A stretch of DNA of 64,000 bases from Flavobacteriaceae bacterium (GCA_013214065.1 JABSPK010000003.1:248001-312000); one strand, 5' to 3'. Positions 51,655-60,623 are shown, counted from the stretch's first letter. Translations and numbers: made by a program. Notes: generated by a model not told the origin, from the letters alone.

Positions 51655-52431
51655 CTATTGGGCTTTTGCATCATTTAATTGATCGACCAATACATGTGCG
51701 GCGGCGGCTCCTGAATTTTGTTGTTGCCCGGTAATCAAATTGCCATCCGCGATCACATAGGAGGCAAAAGGAGCTGCGACCTTGAATTCTGTATTCGGTA
51801 GTTTTCGTGCCTCGTCCTCAATACGATAAGGTTGGATTTGTTGGCCCACGGCCTGATCGGCAAAGTCTTCCTCACTATTCGCAAAACCGGTCCAGGTTTT
51901 TCCCGCAACCAACAAGCTTCCATCGCTTCTTTTGGCGTCCAACAACAAGGTGGTTGCATGACAGACCGCGGCTGAAGGTTTCCCAGCTTCATAAAAATCG
52001 ACGAACAAGCGTTCGAGTTGGCTGTTGCTTCTAAAGGTATACATCGGACCTTGACCTCCTACCAAGAAAATGGCATCATAATCCGAAGCGTCGATCCCAG
52101 CAATTGATGGGGTATCCACCAACAACCCTTGAAAATCTTGCTGTTGGTACCCTCGGGTAATCACATCATGGGCCGCATACCCACTGGGGTCTTGAGGGTT
52201 CGAGTAGGCATCCATTTCCAAAGGTCCACCCTGGGTTGAGGCTAGATCGACGGAATATCCCGCTTCTTGGAATACGTGCAGGGGATGGGTCAGTTCTGCG
52301 GCCCAGAACCCAATGGGCCAACCGGTCTGTTCCGAAATTGTTGGGCTACTGGCCACCATCAAGATTTTGCCTTGACTTGGTGCCCCATGAAAATGTACAT
52401 AACGTTCTTCTTCTCTTATAGTTTGCATCAT
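51655..52431 (-). CDS. DJ-1/PfpI family protein (Hsp31-like)
   Basis: A 258-residue protein of the DJ-1/PfpI superfamily. Cys157-His158 in AAVCHATT form the nucleophile elbow, and Glu46 in WAAELTHPLHVF is the partner acid. The length and the N-terminal insertion resemble Hsp31/glyoxalase III-type members, so it may detoxify methylglyoxal or act on damaged proteins. It is cytoplasmic. It is divergent from the HxlR regulator and cotranscribed with the oxidoreductase, a common arrangement for electrophile or redox stress genes. Confidence 0.82.
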   Translation of the reverse strand: MMQTIREEERYVHFHGAPSQGKILMVASSPTISEQTGWPIGFWAAELTHPLHVFQEAGYSVDLASTQGGPLEMDAYSNPQDPSGYAAHDVITRGYQQQDFQGLLVDTPSIAGIDASDYDAIFLVGGQGPMYTFRSNSQLERLFVDFYEAGKPSAAVCHATTLLLDAKRSDGSLLVAGKTWTGFANSEEDFADQAVGQQIQPYRIEDEARKLPNTEFKVAAPFASYVIADGNLITGQQQNSGAAAAHVLVDQLNDAKAQ

Positions 52432-52500
52432 ACTGTTTTTAGCATTCCTAATTTCAATACCCCAAAACTAGTTGGGATATGGTTACAATTGACATTTGAG

Positions 52501-52520
52501 TATCTTTGTTAGTAACTAAC
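52501..52520 (+). promoter_or_regulatory. -7 box and palindromic operator of the HxlR gene
   Basis: TATCTTTG at 52501-52508 fits the Bacteroidetes -7 consensus. Immediately following is GTTAGTAACTAAC (52508-52520), a perfect 6-bp inverted repeat around one base, in the position of the transcription start. This is the expected form of an HxlR operator. The ATG of the regulator is at 52533. Confidence 0.6.
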
Positions 52521-52532
52521 ATTCATGTAAGC

Positions 52533-52880
52533 ATGCCGCAATTTCTCAAAGACAATAAGAAGTATTACACGCCGGTCGAGTATGTGTTCGCCAAAATCGG
52601 GGGTACCTACAAAATGCCGATCTTATGGCGGGTTAAGGACCGTGCTTGGCGGTACTCAGAGCTCAAGAAAAGTATCGCACACCTTTCCGATCGTATGCTG
52701 AGCAAAAATCTCAAAGAACTGGTACATGATGGGTTTATCGACAAGGAAGTGATCCCTGAAATCCCTGTTCGGGTAGAATACTCCATTACGAAAAAGGGAC
52801 AAGAAGCGATACCGATCATCACCATGCTCAGGGAGTATGGGTTCCGCCTTATGCAATCGGACGGTATCGACGATAAGTAG
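52533..52880 (+). CDS. HxlR-family transcriptional regulator
   Basis: A 115-residue winged-helix regulator (HxlR). The ATG at 52533 follows the promoter; an in-frame TTG at 52506 lies within the -7 box and operator and is rejected. RYSELKKSIAHLSDRMLSKNLKELVHDGFI is the recognition region, and VEYSITKKGQEAIPII the wing and helix after it. In most redox-sensing HxlR proteins the N-terminus has CPVE; here it is TPVE (Thr13) and the protein contains no Cys at all. It probably represses itself and the divergent DJ-1/oxidoreductase pair, but not through a thiol switch. Confidence 0.85.
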   Translation: MPQFLKDNKKYYTPVEYVFAKIGGTYKMPILWRVKDRAWRYSELKKSIAHLSDRMLSKNLKELVHDGFIDKEVIPEIPVRVEYSITKKGQEAIPIITMLREYGFRLMQSDGIDDK

Positions 52881-52915
52881 GGGTGATTATCCCGCCTAGG
52901 TCGAAAAAAAACGAT

Positions 52916-54145
52916 TCAATTCGGGGTCATGGGTTCGGCCCAATCCGAATGACGGACGAAAATCGCATATTGGACATAGGGTCGGCCTTTTTCGGTCATT
53001 GTGAAATCTTGTGACAAAGGCAATAACTTGATGATACGCTGCAAACGGGTCGATTGGGCGAAAGGACTATCCGTTCCATTCAATTTGACCAATGAAAGAT
53101 GTCTGGGTGGCGTGATCCGTTTCAAATCACGGACCCCCACAATATAGGTCGTCAGCATATTGTCTGCGCTGATCGGGAATCGCGTATACGGACCATCGTC
53201 TTGGAGCATATCGGGTAGCTGATCACTTGGGAGTACCATCTTGCTCTCGTTCATGATGAAATTGATACTGAGCAACCCCCGCTTTGGCACCATGGTCGAT
53301 TTCCGGATCTTGGCCGCCAAGGGTTCGGTTTGGTTGATGCTGTATTGCATGACGTGATAAAGCCCCAAGAAACCATAAACCCGTTCTTTTTGCAAACGAA
53401 GGCTGTCGTAAAACGAAGCAAAGTTGTGAAACAGGATCTCTTCCCGATTTCGGCCTTCGTTTAAGTATACGAGGTTTTTTCTCAAATGCTTTAAGGTAGT
53501 CAATTGCTCGGATGACGTACTGTCGCGCAAAAGCAACCGATCCAGTTGTCCGATGCGATTATCCGATGTTTGCAACGGGGCATTCAAGTCGGTCATGGGG
53601 AAGGCCTCATCCAAATACCGATCCAAAAGCAGGGTGTCCCTGATTTTATCGATGCCGATCACGGTGAATTTTTCCGATACCGGTAAAGTGCTTTGAAATT
53701 CCTGTAGGGCCAAAAACTTGTCAAAATAACTTTGGTTGTCCCGCCCCTGTACGACGCCCCAGTGCTTCATCGCTTGATCTAAATAAGAGCGATTACCCGA
53801 ATCCAAGAATCGATTCACATAAGTGGCTTGAACGAAATCCAATTCGCTGAGATAGTGGCGTACGCCATAGTGTTGATGGAGATGCTTGAAGAAATCGACA
53901 TCGAAACGGTTGGGTTCGGCAAACCCATGGATCTCACCCACGAAGATCACCCGGCTCGATTGCAGGTCTTCATGCAACAGGCCATAGTCAAATCCGCTAC
54001 CCAAAGGAACCGTTTCGCTATGATTTTCCAAATACTCCACATACGGGTTTCCACTTAGGTATTCCCAAGCATGAAAACCTCCATAAATCAATAGTAGCGA
54101 TACGACACTCCAACAGCTGAGTTTGACCGATTTTCTGCGTATCAT
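52916..54145 (-). CDS. membrane-anchored EreA/ChaN-like protein
   Basis: A 409-residue protein with an N-terminal membrane anchor (about 11-30). The motif VIFVGEIHGFAEPN (GEIHG at about 70-74) and the Glu in YLSELDFVQATYVNRFLDSG (Glu101) resemble the GExHG/Glu motifs of the erythromycin-esterase, ChaN and TIKI superfamily of metal-dependent hydrolases. The rest is mostly helical, with a C-terminal strand region. It is probably periplasmic and may hydrolyse an ester or bind haem or metal. It converges with the HxlR gene. Assignment to the superfamily is by motif only. Confidence 0.6.
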   Translation of the reverse strand: MIRRKSVKLSCWSVVSLLLIYGGFHAWEYLSGNPYVEYLENHSETVPLGSGFDYGLLHEDLQSSRVIFVGEIHGFAEPNRFDVDFFKHLHQHYGVRHYLSELDFVQATYVNRFLDSGNRSYLDQAMKHWGVVQGRDNQSYFDKFLALQEFQSTLPVSEKFTVIGIDKIRDTLLLDRYLDEAFPMTDLNAPLQTSDNRIGQLDRLLLRDSTSSEQLTTLKHLRKNLVYLNEGRNREEILFHNFASFYDSLRLQKERVYGFLGLYHVMQYSINQTEPLAAKIRKSTMVPKRGLLSINFIMNESKMVLPSDQLPDMLQDDGPYTRFPISADNMLTTYIVGVRDLKRITPPRHLSLVKLNGTDSPFAQSTRLQRIIKLLPLSQDFTMTEKGRPYVQYAIFVRHSDWAEPMTPN

Positions 54146-54290
54146 AAGGAAGGGGTATTGCGGTTTCTAAGTGGAAGAACGGTATTCCCCACGGTAGCAA
54201 TCGACGAAATGTATACAGTGGTACTAAAAGAAATGCCGTATTTTTAAGGCAAGGCGAACAGCCGGACCATCAATCAAAAACGCTTATCAC

Positions 54291-55148
54291 ATGAAACCCC
54301 TATTCTACCTATTGGTGCTTTGTATCCACGCAAAGGTATTGGCCCAATCAACCCTTGACTCCCTTCCCATCCAAACCTATACCTACGATACCGCCCATGA
54401 TTTGAAGATCTATGGTGTCAAACCGGCTAATTTCGATACAAGCGGGAGCTATGCGGCCGTATTGGTTTTTCACGGCGGTGGATGGTCGATCGGTGAGGCG
54501 TCTTGGGGGTTTTCAACGGCCCAACATTACGCCAAAAAGGGTATGGTCGCCTTCTCGGTACAATACCGTTTGGAAAACGCTGAAAAAGGGTTCACACCTT
54601 ATGAGGCCGTGTTGGATGCCCAAAAGGCGATGCGATGGGTGCGCGAACATGCGGATGAATTTGCAATCGATCTGGATAAAATAGCGGCTTACGGCTGGTC
54701 GGCCGGGGCCCATCTGGCCGCATGTGCAGCGGTCTTTGAAAATCTTGGTGTCCCCGAAGCCGAACATTCCAGTGCCCCGAACCTGTTGCTTTTAAAGTCC
54801 CCGGCCGTATCGTTGATGGGCTATTCCGATTTTCCTAGGCGTTTGGGTGACAAGATTTCAGTAGCAGGCCTTTCCCCAGCTGAACAAATCCATGACAAGA
54901 CACCACCCACCCTTATCGTTATCGGACGTACCGATACGGTGACCCCTTTGGCCCAATCGGAACGCTACCAAAAAAACATGGAGGCGCTTGGGAGGGAATG
55001 CGAGCTCATTGTTTATAACGGGGTCGGGCATTTGTTCACACCCGCCACGGAACCGGATAACGATTGGCCGAATCCAGACCCGAAAATCCGGCAGGCGGCT
55101 CAAGACGCCATGGATGCCTTTTTAATCAAACATGGGTATTTGCGCTAA
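54291..55148 (+). CDS. secreted alpha/beta hydrolase (acetyl esterase type)
   Basis: A 285-residue enzyme with a signal peptide ending near LAQ (residue 19). The oxyanion motif HGGGW is at about 61-65, the nucleophile Ser137 in GWSAGAHL, the acid in GRTDTVTP and the His in GVGHLF. This set matches BD-FAE/acetyl-xylan-esterase-like enzymes (hormone-sensitive lipase branch). It probably removes acyl groups from polysaccharide or small esters in the periplasm. The 145-bp upstream gap holds a TATTTTTA -7-like box and no gene. It is followed by a lipoprotein gene on the same strand. Confidence 0.82.
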   Translation: MKPLFYLLVLCIHAKVLAQSTLDSLPIQTYTYDTAHDLKIYGVKPANFDTSGSYAAVLVFHGGGWSIGEASWGFSTAQHYAKKGMVAFSVQYRLENAEKGFTPYEAVLDAQKAMRWVREHADEFAIDLDKIAAYGWSAGAHLAACAAVFENLGVPEAEHSSAPNLLLLKSPAVSLMGYSDFPRRLGDKISVAGLSPAEQIHDKTPPTLIVIGRTDTVTPLAQSERYQKNMEALGRECELIVYNGVGHLFTPATEPDNDWPNPDPKIRQAAQDAMDAFLIKHGYLR

Positions 55149-55207
55149 TCCCACCTGATGAATATTCGTTTAAGGCAAGCTATCTTGTTTTTAAGCGTTT
55201 AAATACC

Positions 55208-56104
55208 ATGAAACGCTTCCTACTTTTGGGATTAGTCCTGTTCCAGGCCTGTAGTTCCGACTCCGATCCAGCTAGCGATGTGAATATGGAGGAACCGGTA
55301 GTGTTGATGGAATCCATCGTTAGTGCGTCCGTCGCTTTCGCATATTCCAATGCCGAAGTCCAAGACTTTTTGACAAATCCAGGAAACGCCTACGTCAGTG
55401 GGTATTTTTATTTTGAAGAAGATCTGGCACCCGATATTATTTTTGGACTGGACATCGAGTTCTTGGAAGGGGTGACCGCCCCCCTTCGTTTCGAAGGGGC
55501 CGATTGGATGGCCTTGGCAGGTTTCGATAGAACGGGCCGCTTGTGGTTTCCCATCGGATATCCCGAGAATAGGGAAGGGGTACCCACCGATACCGACAAT
55601 TGGATCGTGCAGGATACCGGTATCGAATTACAACCTAATAGCTGGTACAAAATGACCATTGAATGCGATTTCAATAGCTTGGAATTCGTTTCGGTACGTT
55701 TGGAAGGGAACGGTTTTGACGAAACCTTTGCCATTGCAGGCAATCCTTTGGAGTACCCGAATTACGCCCCTTTCGATGAAGCGGCACTCACTGGATATAC
55801 CTTTGCCTTGCGTGGCCGTGATCTCGCTCCTGATAATGCGGCCGGATTCGCTATTTATTTTGATGATATCGAAATGGGGGTGTACCAAGGATCCGGACCT
55901 GGGACAGTTATTTTTCAAGACGGTTTTGAGAACCAAGCCACCATCGGCGATATCCCAATTGCCGGTATCCCGATTCCGCTGGGGCAAATCCCGGAGCAAC
56001 GATGGTATCTTGAAAATGACAAAGCCAAACTCGCTTTATCCTCACAATACGCCCGAACGGGGCAGCAATCGTTGCGATGCCGGGCCGATTTGACCCAGGA
56101 GTAG
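55208..56104 (+). CDS. lipoprotein of unknown function with jelly-roll-like domains
   Basis: A 298-residue lipoprotein. The ATG at 55208 gives MKRFLLLGLVLFQACSS with lipobox Cys15; the in-frame extension back to 55064 lies inside the esterase gene and is rejected. The mature protein is acidic and beta-rich: AYVSGYFYFEEDLAPDIIF, then NSWYKMTIECDFNSLEFVSV and a final SGPGTVIFQDGFEN segment that resembles lectin-like jelly rolls. A tail ending QQSLRCRADLTQE closes it. I recognise no family. It may bind carbohydrate, in keeping with the esterase upstream, but that is inference. Confidence 0.65.
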   Translation: MKRFLLLGLVLFQACSSDSDPASDVNMEEPVVLMESIVSASVAFAYSNAEVQDFLTNPGNAYVSGYFYFEEDLAPDIIFGLDIEFLEGVTAPLRFEGADWMALAGFDRTGRLWFPIGYPENREGVPTDTDNWIVQDTGIELQPNSWYKMTIECDFNSLEFVSVRLEGNGFDETFAIAGNPLEYPNYAPFDEAALTGYTFALRGRDLAPDNAAGFAIYFDDIEMGVYQGSGPGTVIFQDGFENQATIGDIPIAGIPIPLGQIPEQRWYLENDKAKLALSSQYARTGQQSLRCRADLTQE

Positions 56105-56114
56105 TGCTTTCAAG

Positions 56115-56690
56115 ATGTTATTGAACGAAAACCATCCACTTGATGGTCAGGGTCGTAATATTTTATACTACATTTACCACCGCATGAGTGCCCAGCAACA
56201 CCCCAACCGCAAAAAAAAATACGTCTCGCCTTTGCAGAGCTTGGATTTTTACCTACCTCATTTCCAGGCGCTGTGTAAAAGGCTCAAATTACAACATGAA
56301 TTAGCCGAACTGACGGACGTATTGCAGCGCAACGTTGCCCCTGAAATCGTACGCATTTTGGAAGACACCGATTATGAGGCCTTGGTGGTTACCGATACCC
56401 AGAAGAACATCGTATGGGTCAATCATGGTTTTCGGGAGATGACGGGCTATGCCAAAACATTCGCTTTGGGCAAGCGGCCAATCTTCTTGCAAGGGGTGAA
56501 TACCTCGAAAACCACCAAAAAGGAGATACGGGAACTGTTGCAGCAAGAAATCCGTTTTTCGAAAACCCTGGTGAATTACCGTAAAAATGGGGAAGAATAT
56601 CATTGCCATATCGATGTGGTGCCTTTGCGCAATGCCCAAAACCAAGTCACCCATTTCTTGGCCATGGAGAGCGAACAGCACGCTGCTTAA
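56115..56690 (+). CDS. LOV-like PAS-domain protein lacking the photoactive cysteine
   Basis: A 191-residue cytoplasmic protein. Residues 1-75 are helical and residues about 85-190 form a PAS domain with ALVVTDTQKNIVWVN and a Glu/Asp-rich end. Its central loop GKRPIFLQG (about 119-127) lines up with the LOV signature GxNCRFLQ, but Pro122 stands where the flavin-reactive Cys is. The domain is not fused to an output module. It is 10 bp after the lipoprotein stop; Met24 at 56184 is an alternative start, near a TACATTTA box. It may bind a flavin or other ligand without adduct formation. Confidence 0.7.
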   Translation: MLLNENHPLDGQGRNILYYIYHRMSAQQHPNRKKKYVSPLQSLDFYLPHFQALCKRLKLQHELAELTDVLQRNVAPEIVRILEDTDYEALVVTDTQKNIVWVNHGFREMTGYAKTFALGKRPIFLQGVNTSKTTKKEIRELLQQEIRFSKTLVNYRKNGEEYHCHIDVVPLRNAQNQVTHFLAMESEQHAA

Positions 56691-57001
56691 CGGTCTCCTT
56701 TAAAAAAGGACAGCTTCCATTATCGGGATTCATCCATTTATTTCTAACCAACCTTTTCTCCAAAGTTCCACCCAACACCTAAGATTTTATCCCTAAGACT
56801 AGGGTTGAACCTCAAAAAGTCTAAGGTTTTTACATAATGTTCTTCAAGAACCATTGTTTATCTTGTAGTCCCCCCTAAACATCAACTAAGTCTTCGCATA
56901 AATCCGATAGTTCGTAAAAGTACGGCTCGGAAGTGGGTTTTCAAACACCCTCTAATCAAGATGCGAAAACGCTTCCCCGGCAACCTTTAAAAAGAATTGA
57001 T
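56691..57001. promoter_or_regulatory. 311-bp non-coding region upstream of the M19-like peptidase
   Basis: No gene was found here. It contains CCCTA-AGAC-TAGGG (56791-56804), a 5-bp inverted repeat, and a perfect 13-bp palindrome GTTCTTCAAGAAC (56839-56851). TATCTTGT follows at 56860 as a weak -7-like box. A longer in-frame reading of the peptidase into 56933-57001 gives polar residues with no domain and is not used. This is the longest gap in the window and looks like a regulated promoter region, but no regulator can be assigned. Confidence 0.45.
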
Positions 57002-58729
57002 ATGACTAAAATCGCCGATCTGCACTGCCATCCTTCCCTAAAACCGACCTTTAACGAGGATATCGATAATCTTTGGGTCGAAAAGAAGAACATTACCACC
57101 CGGGCCCTGTTTAGAGGCGGTGGGTTATCGGACAAACTCCGGAAACTCGCCATTGATATGTTCTTAAAGAACATGGCCCGCTATACCCAATCGAACCTGG
57201 AGGCCTGTATGGAGGGCAACAACAAATTGGTCTTCTTTGCCATTTATCCCCCGGAACGTCCCTTTATGAAACCCGACAGGCCCTTCAACAACGTGACCAC
57301 CGGTATTCAAAAAAAACTGCTCAAGGGCATTTTCGCCAATCTGGGAATCGATTCCAAGATCATCCGCGCCTTGACCGGATTTTCCAAAAAGGAGGTTGAC
57401 GGCTTTCTGCAAGACATTTACCATGCCGCTGAAATCGATTATTTCAAAGGGCTGATGCGCGAATACACCAAGATCCGCGATGAGCATGACAAACCCTATA
57501 CCTTGGCCGGCTATTCCAGACCGGTCAAGCTCAAGTTGATCAACGATTTTTCGGAAGTGGGTGCGCTGAGCAACTGGGAAATCGCAGGGATCATCACCCT
57601 TGAAGGGGCCCATGTCTTGGCCAATTACAACAAAAACGACCTGTTCAATGCCCGAAACATCGATGCCCTCGATGCCGGCCCAAGACGTGACTTGGAGGAA
57701 TCCTTCAAAGAAAACATCAAAAAGGTAAAACTACTGGAGTTTCCCCCGTTCTTCATCACCTTTTCACACCATTTCAATAATCTCGTCTCCGGGCATGCCA
57801 AAAGTTTTAAAGACGCCAAGAACTTCCTGATTCCGGGGTTTAGCAATGTTTTCGACCAACGTAACGGTCTTGACGATGGCTTTACCGATTTCGGAAAGAC
57901 CTTGATCACCGACTTCCTGCTGTCCAAAGACTATTTCGACCGTCGGATCTTGATCGACACCAAGCATATGTCGCTCAAATGTCGCGATGAATTCACCGCA
58001 CTCGTAAAGGCCCACCCCGACAACATCCCCATCATCTGCAGCCATACCGCGGTGAACGGGATTTCGACACGGGCCGAATCGGCAAATCGTGCGGATACCA
58101 ATAAACTCGACCAGCGCTCTTATGTCAGTCGATGGGATATCAACCTGACCAATGAAGACATCACCGACATCTTCGATACCGATGGAATCATAGGCATATG
58201 CATGCACGACGGCAGGATGCCGGGCGGCAAGTTCAACAAACTCGTTAAAGTGGAAAACCGCGCCATGGGCAGTACGATCCGGGTGCAGCGCTTACACACC
58301 CAGATGTTTTTGACCAACATCTTCCACGTGGTTCGGGTCACTCTGGATCATATCAAAAAATTGAACGCCCAAACCGGAGCGGGCATCGATCACAAAGAAG
58401 CGTGGAAAACCGCGGGATTGGGTACGGATTTCGACGGCATCATCGATCCTTTCGACCATTTCAACACCTCGGCCTCTTTAACCGAATTCAAGGGCCGCTG
58501 TCGGGATGCCATCGACTACAACTTTGCGGATAATATGGAACGGAAAAAAGCACGGGTACTGTTCATAGGGGAGGATTTTTCGAGACCGTATACCAAAACA
58601 CAGTTCAACGAGCTGCTGATGGGCTTCAGCCCGGAAGAATTGGTCGACATGATTTTTTACGACAACATTGCCAACTTCTGTAAAAAGTACTTTACCGCCA
58701 CCTATTTGAACAAGACGACGAACCCCTAA
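57002..58729 (+). CDS. M19-like membrane-dipeptidase superfamily protein, cytoplasmic form
   Basis: A 575-residue protein, larger than classical dipeptidases (about 400). Metal-binding features are DLHCHPS (HxH at 8-10), EGAHVL, FITFSHHFNN, ILIDTKHMS and IICSHTAVNG, and the closing GLGTDFDGI. This order fits the M19/amidohydrolase TIM-barrel architecture. There is no signal peptide, unlike most M19 proteins, and several insertions (for example residues 20-130) are helical and unrecognised. It may act on a cytosolic dipeptide or amide. The start at 57002 is chosen because DLHCHP follows it directly. It converges with the LytTR gene. Confidence 0.7.
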   Translation: MTKIADLHCHPSLKPTFNEDIDNLWVEKKNITTRALFRGGGLSDKLRKLAIDMFLKNMARYTQSNLEACMEGNNKLVFFAIYPPERPFMKPDRPFNNVTTGIQKKLLKGIFANLGIDSKIIRALTGFSKKEVDGFLQDIYHAAEIDYFKGLMREYTKIRDEHDKPYTLAGYSRPVKLKLINDFSEVGALSNWEIAGIITLEGAHVLANYNKNDLFNARNIDALDAGPRRDLEESFKENIKKVKLLEFPPFFITFSHHFNNLVSGHAKSFKDAKNFLIPGFSNVFDQRNGLDDGFTDFGKTLITDFLLSKDYFDRRILIDTKHMSLKCRDEFTALVKAHPDNIPIICSHTAVNGISTRAESANRADTNKLDQRSYVSRWDINLTNEDITDIFDTDGIIGICMHDGRMPGGKFNKLVKVENRAMGSTIRVQRLHTQMFLTNIFHVVRVTLDHIKKLNAQTGAGIDHKEAWKTAGLGTDFDGIIDPFDHFNTSASLTEFKGRCRDAIDYNFADNMERKKARVLFIGEDFSRPYTKTQFNELLMGFSPEELVDMIFYDNIANFCKKYFTATYLNKTTNP

Positions 58730-58753
58730 TCGCTGGTCTGCAGGCCATCCTAG

Positions 58754-59440
58754 CTATCCGGACTTTCCCAATTTTTGCTGTACCAACAGCTTATAACTGG
58801 CGCTTATCGGTACCTGCTTTCCTTGGATCTGGACGGAAGTCCGTGTGGCTTTTTCTACCCGGTCCAAATTTGCGATATACGACTTGTGGGTGCGCTCGAA
58901 ACGATCTGACAATTGGGAAGCGATATGGGTCAGGGTTCCATTGACCAGGTACATGCGGTCGTCGGTGAAGATCTTGACATAGTTCCCGAAACTCTGGATG
59001 TACTGGATGGACGCAAAGGGAAGGGAAACAGGAATGCCGTCGTGTTTGATCTGCAATTCCCCTTTATTCGATGCGGTGGTATCGGGAAGGGTGGAAGCGT
59101 TGACCTTGTTGATGGCTTTTAGGAAACGTTCGAGCTTGATGGGCTTCAACAGATAGTCGACCACGCCATAATCATAGCTCTTCAAGGCGTATTCCGAATA
59201 GGCCGTGGTCAAAATGACTTTTGGCGGATTTACCAAAGTGTTCAAGATTTCCAAGCCGTTCAATTCCGGCATTTCGATATCCAAAAAGATAAGGTCCACC
59301 TTTTCCTGCTGCGCGAAATTGATAAATTCCAGCGGATTGCCCGTACTCAAAACCAAGTCAAACGTATCGATCTTGTCGCAATATTCCTCCAACACCTTTC
59401 TGGCCAAGACTTCATCATCGATAATCGCGATCCGCATCAT
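58754..59440 (-). CDS. LytTR-family response regulator
   Basis: A 228-residue regulator with receiver Asp54 in IFLDIEMPELNG and the conserved Lys in GVVDYLLKPI. The LytTR domain (about 130-228) contains SDRFERTHKSYIANLDRVEKATRTSVQIQGKQVPIS, whose RTHKSYI core is the standard LytTR helix. Its start overlaps the kinase stop (ATGA), so the pair is translationally coupled. This is a canonical partner pair, less like the two regulators at 34949 and 47229 in the sequence after the phosphorylated Asp. Target genes are not obvious. Confidence 0.88.
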   Translation of the reverse strand: MMRIAIIDDEVLARKVLEEYCDKIDTFDLVLSTGNPLEFINFAQQEKVDLIFLDIEMPELNGLEILNTLVNPPKVILTTAYSEYALKSYDYGVVDYLLKPIKLERFLKAINKVNASTLPDTTASNKGELQIKHDGIPVSLPFASIQYIQSFGNYVKIFTDDRMYLVNGTLTHIASQLSDRFERTHKSYIANLDRVEKATRTSVQIQGKQVPISASYKLLVQQKLGKSG

Positions 59441-60438
59441 GATAGGGCGTTTTTTAGGGTGAAGGCAAGGGCCACATGATAGCTGTGGTCCAAATCTTCG
59501 ATCTTCAGGTCATGGGCATGGGGGTACAACAGGGCCAAACGGCGTTTTACGTTGTCAAGTCCCGTGCCTTCTCGATTTGACAACGGCGTTTGGGCGGGTT
59601 TGGAGTTGATCACATTGAAAAACAGGGCATCGTTCTTCAGTTGGGCCGATACATCAATGGTACTTGGGGCATTGGTCAATTGGGCACCGTGTTTCACGGC
59701 ATTTTCAACAAAAGGGATCAGCAACATCGGCGCGATCTGTTCATCAGCAAGCTCGCCTTCGATCGAAAACTCGATGGTACAGCGCTCGCCCAAGCGCTTT
59801 TCTTCCAACAAGAGGTAGTTTTCTATGAATTCCAATTCCTCTTTCACCGAAACGAAATCCTTTTTGGCGCTTTCCAATTGGTAGCGCATCAATTCGGAAA
59901 GCTGCATCACCACCGTGGGGGTTTCCGGGGATTGCTGTCGCGAAAGGGAGTAGATGCTGTTCAAGGAATTGAATAAGAAGTGGGGGTTCACCTGTTCCTT
60001 TAAGTAATTCAAGGCCAACTCTTTCTGCAATTTATCCTTTTCGGCATTCTCGCGTTGGATGATGGCATTCCGTCTCAATAAAAAAGCCGCCATACCGGTT
60101 CCGGTGGTGTAGATCAAAAAGAAAAAGAATTTGGAAACGACCGGCCAACCTCCCTTGGCATATCCCCTGAAATAAGACGCCAAAAAGATACAGCCCATGA
60201 GTAATATGCCATAGCGCAGGTACCGACGGCGATCTAAAAACCAAGGGATCAATGCAAAATGGTTGATCCAAATGATCAGCATGATGTTGACGGCATAGCT
60301 GATACCGTGCATGTAAAATTCATAGTCGGTATCGAACTTATCTTTGATGACCCAAATGCTCAGGATTTCCAAGACGGTCACCAACACAAAGGCCCCGACA
60401 TTCAAAACGATGGTATTTTTCAACGAGCGCTGAAACAT
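59437..60438 (-). CDS. LytS-type sensor histidine kinase
   Basis: A 333-residue kinase with four hydrophobic N-terminal segments (about 8-122) and a coiled coil, then a canonical His_kinase domain. The phosphoacceptor His153 is in NPHFLFNSLN and the N-box is IPFVENAVKHG. GTGLDNVKRRLALLYPH is an intact G-box region. The ATG at 60438 is preferred over the in-frame TTG two codons upstream. It is divergent from a serine hydrolase gene across a 185-bp gap, which makes that gene a candidate target of the pair. Confidence 0.88.
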   Translation of the reverse strand: MFQRSLKNTIVLNVGAFVLVTVLEILSIWVIKDKFDTDYEFYMHGISYAVNIMLIIWINHFALIPWFLDRRRYLRYGILLMGCIFLASYFRGYAKGGWPVVSKFFFFLIYTTGTGMAAFLLRRNAIIQRENAEKDKLQKELALNYLKEQVNPHFLFNSLNSIYSLSRQQSPETPTVVMQLSELMRYQLESAKKDFVSVKEELEFIENYLLLEEKRLGERCTIEFSIEGELADEQIAPMLLIPFVENAVKHGAQLTNAPSTIDVSAQLKNDALFFNVINSKPAQTPLSNREGTGLDNVKRRLALLYPHAHDLKIEDLDHSYHVALAFTLKNALS

Positions 60439-60623
60439 AAACAACTATGCTATTGCCGGTAAAATTACGACCAATTGGGCCCACATCCCACAAATTCTTA
60501 CGAATGGCATTGGCCCCTGACGAAACGCGCTCGTCACTAAAAGGGCGTACTGGTCCGTTTTACCGTTTTATTTGACCATATCCAGGCTATTTTTACCCCA
60601 TATCAATTCAAAAACGAACCATC

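Noticed and set aside
60541-60595. A LytTR-type repeat promoter in front of the serine hydrolase at 60624
   Set aside because: There is a CCGTTTTA tandem repeat (8-bp period) and a TGGTC/GACCA inverted repeat, but no 21-bp-spaced TTCA pair, so it does not match the design seen at 31225 and 44840.
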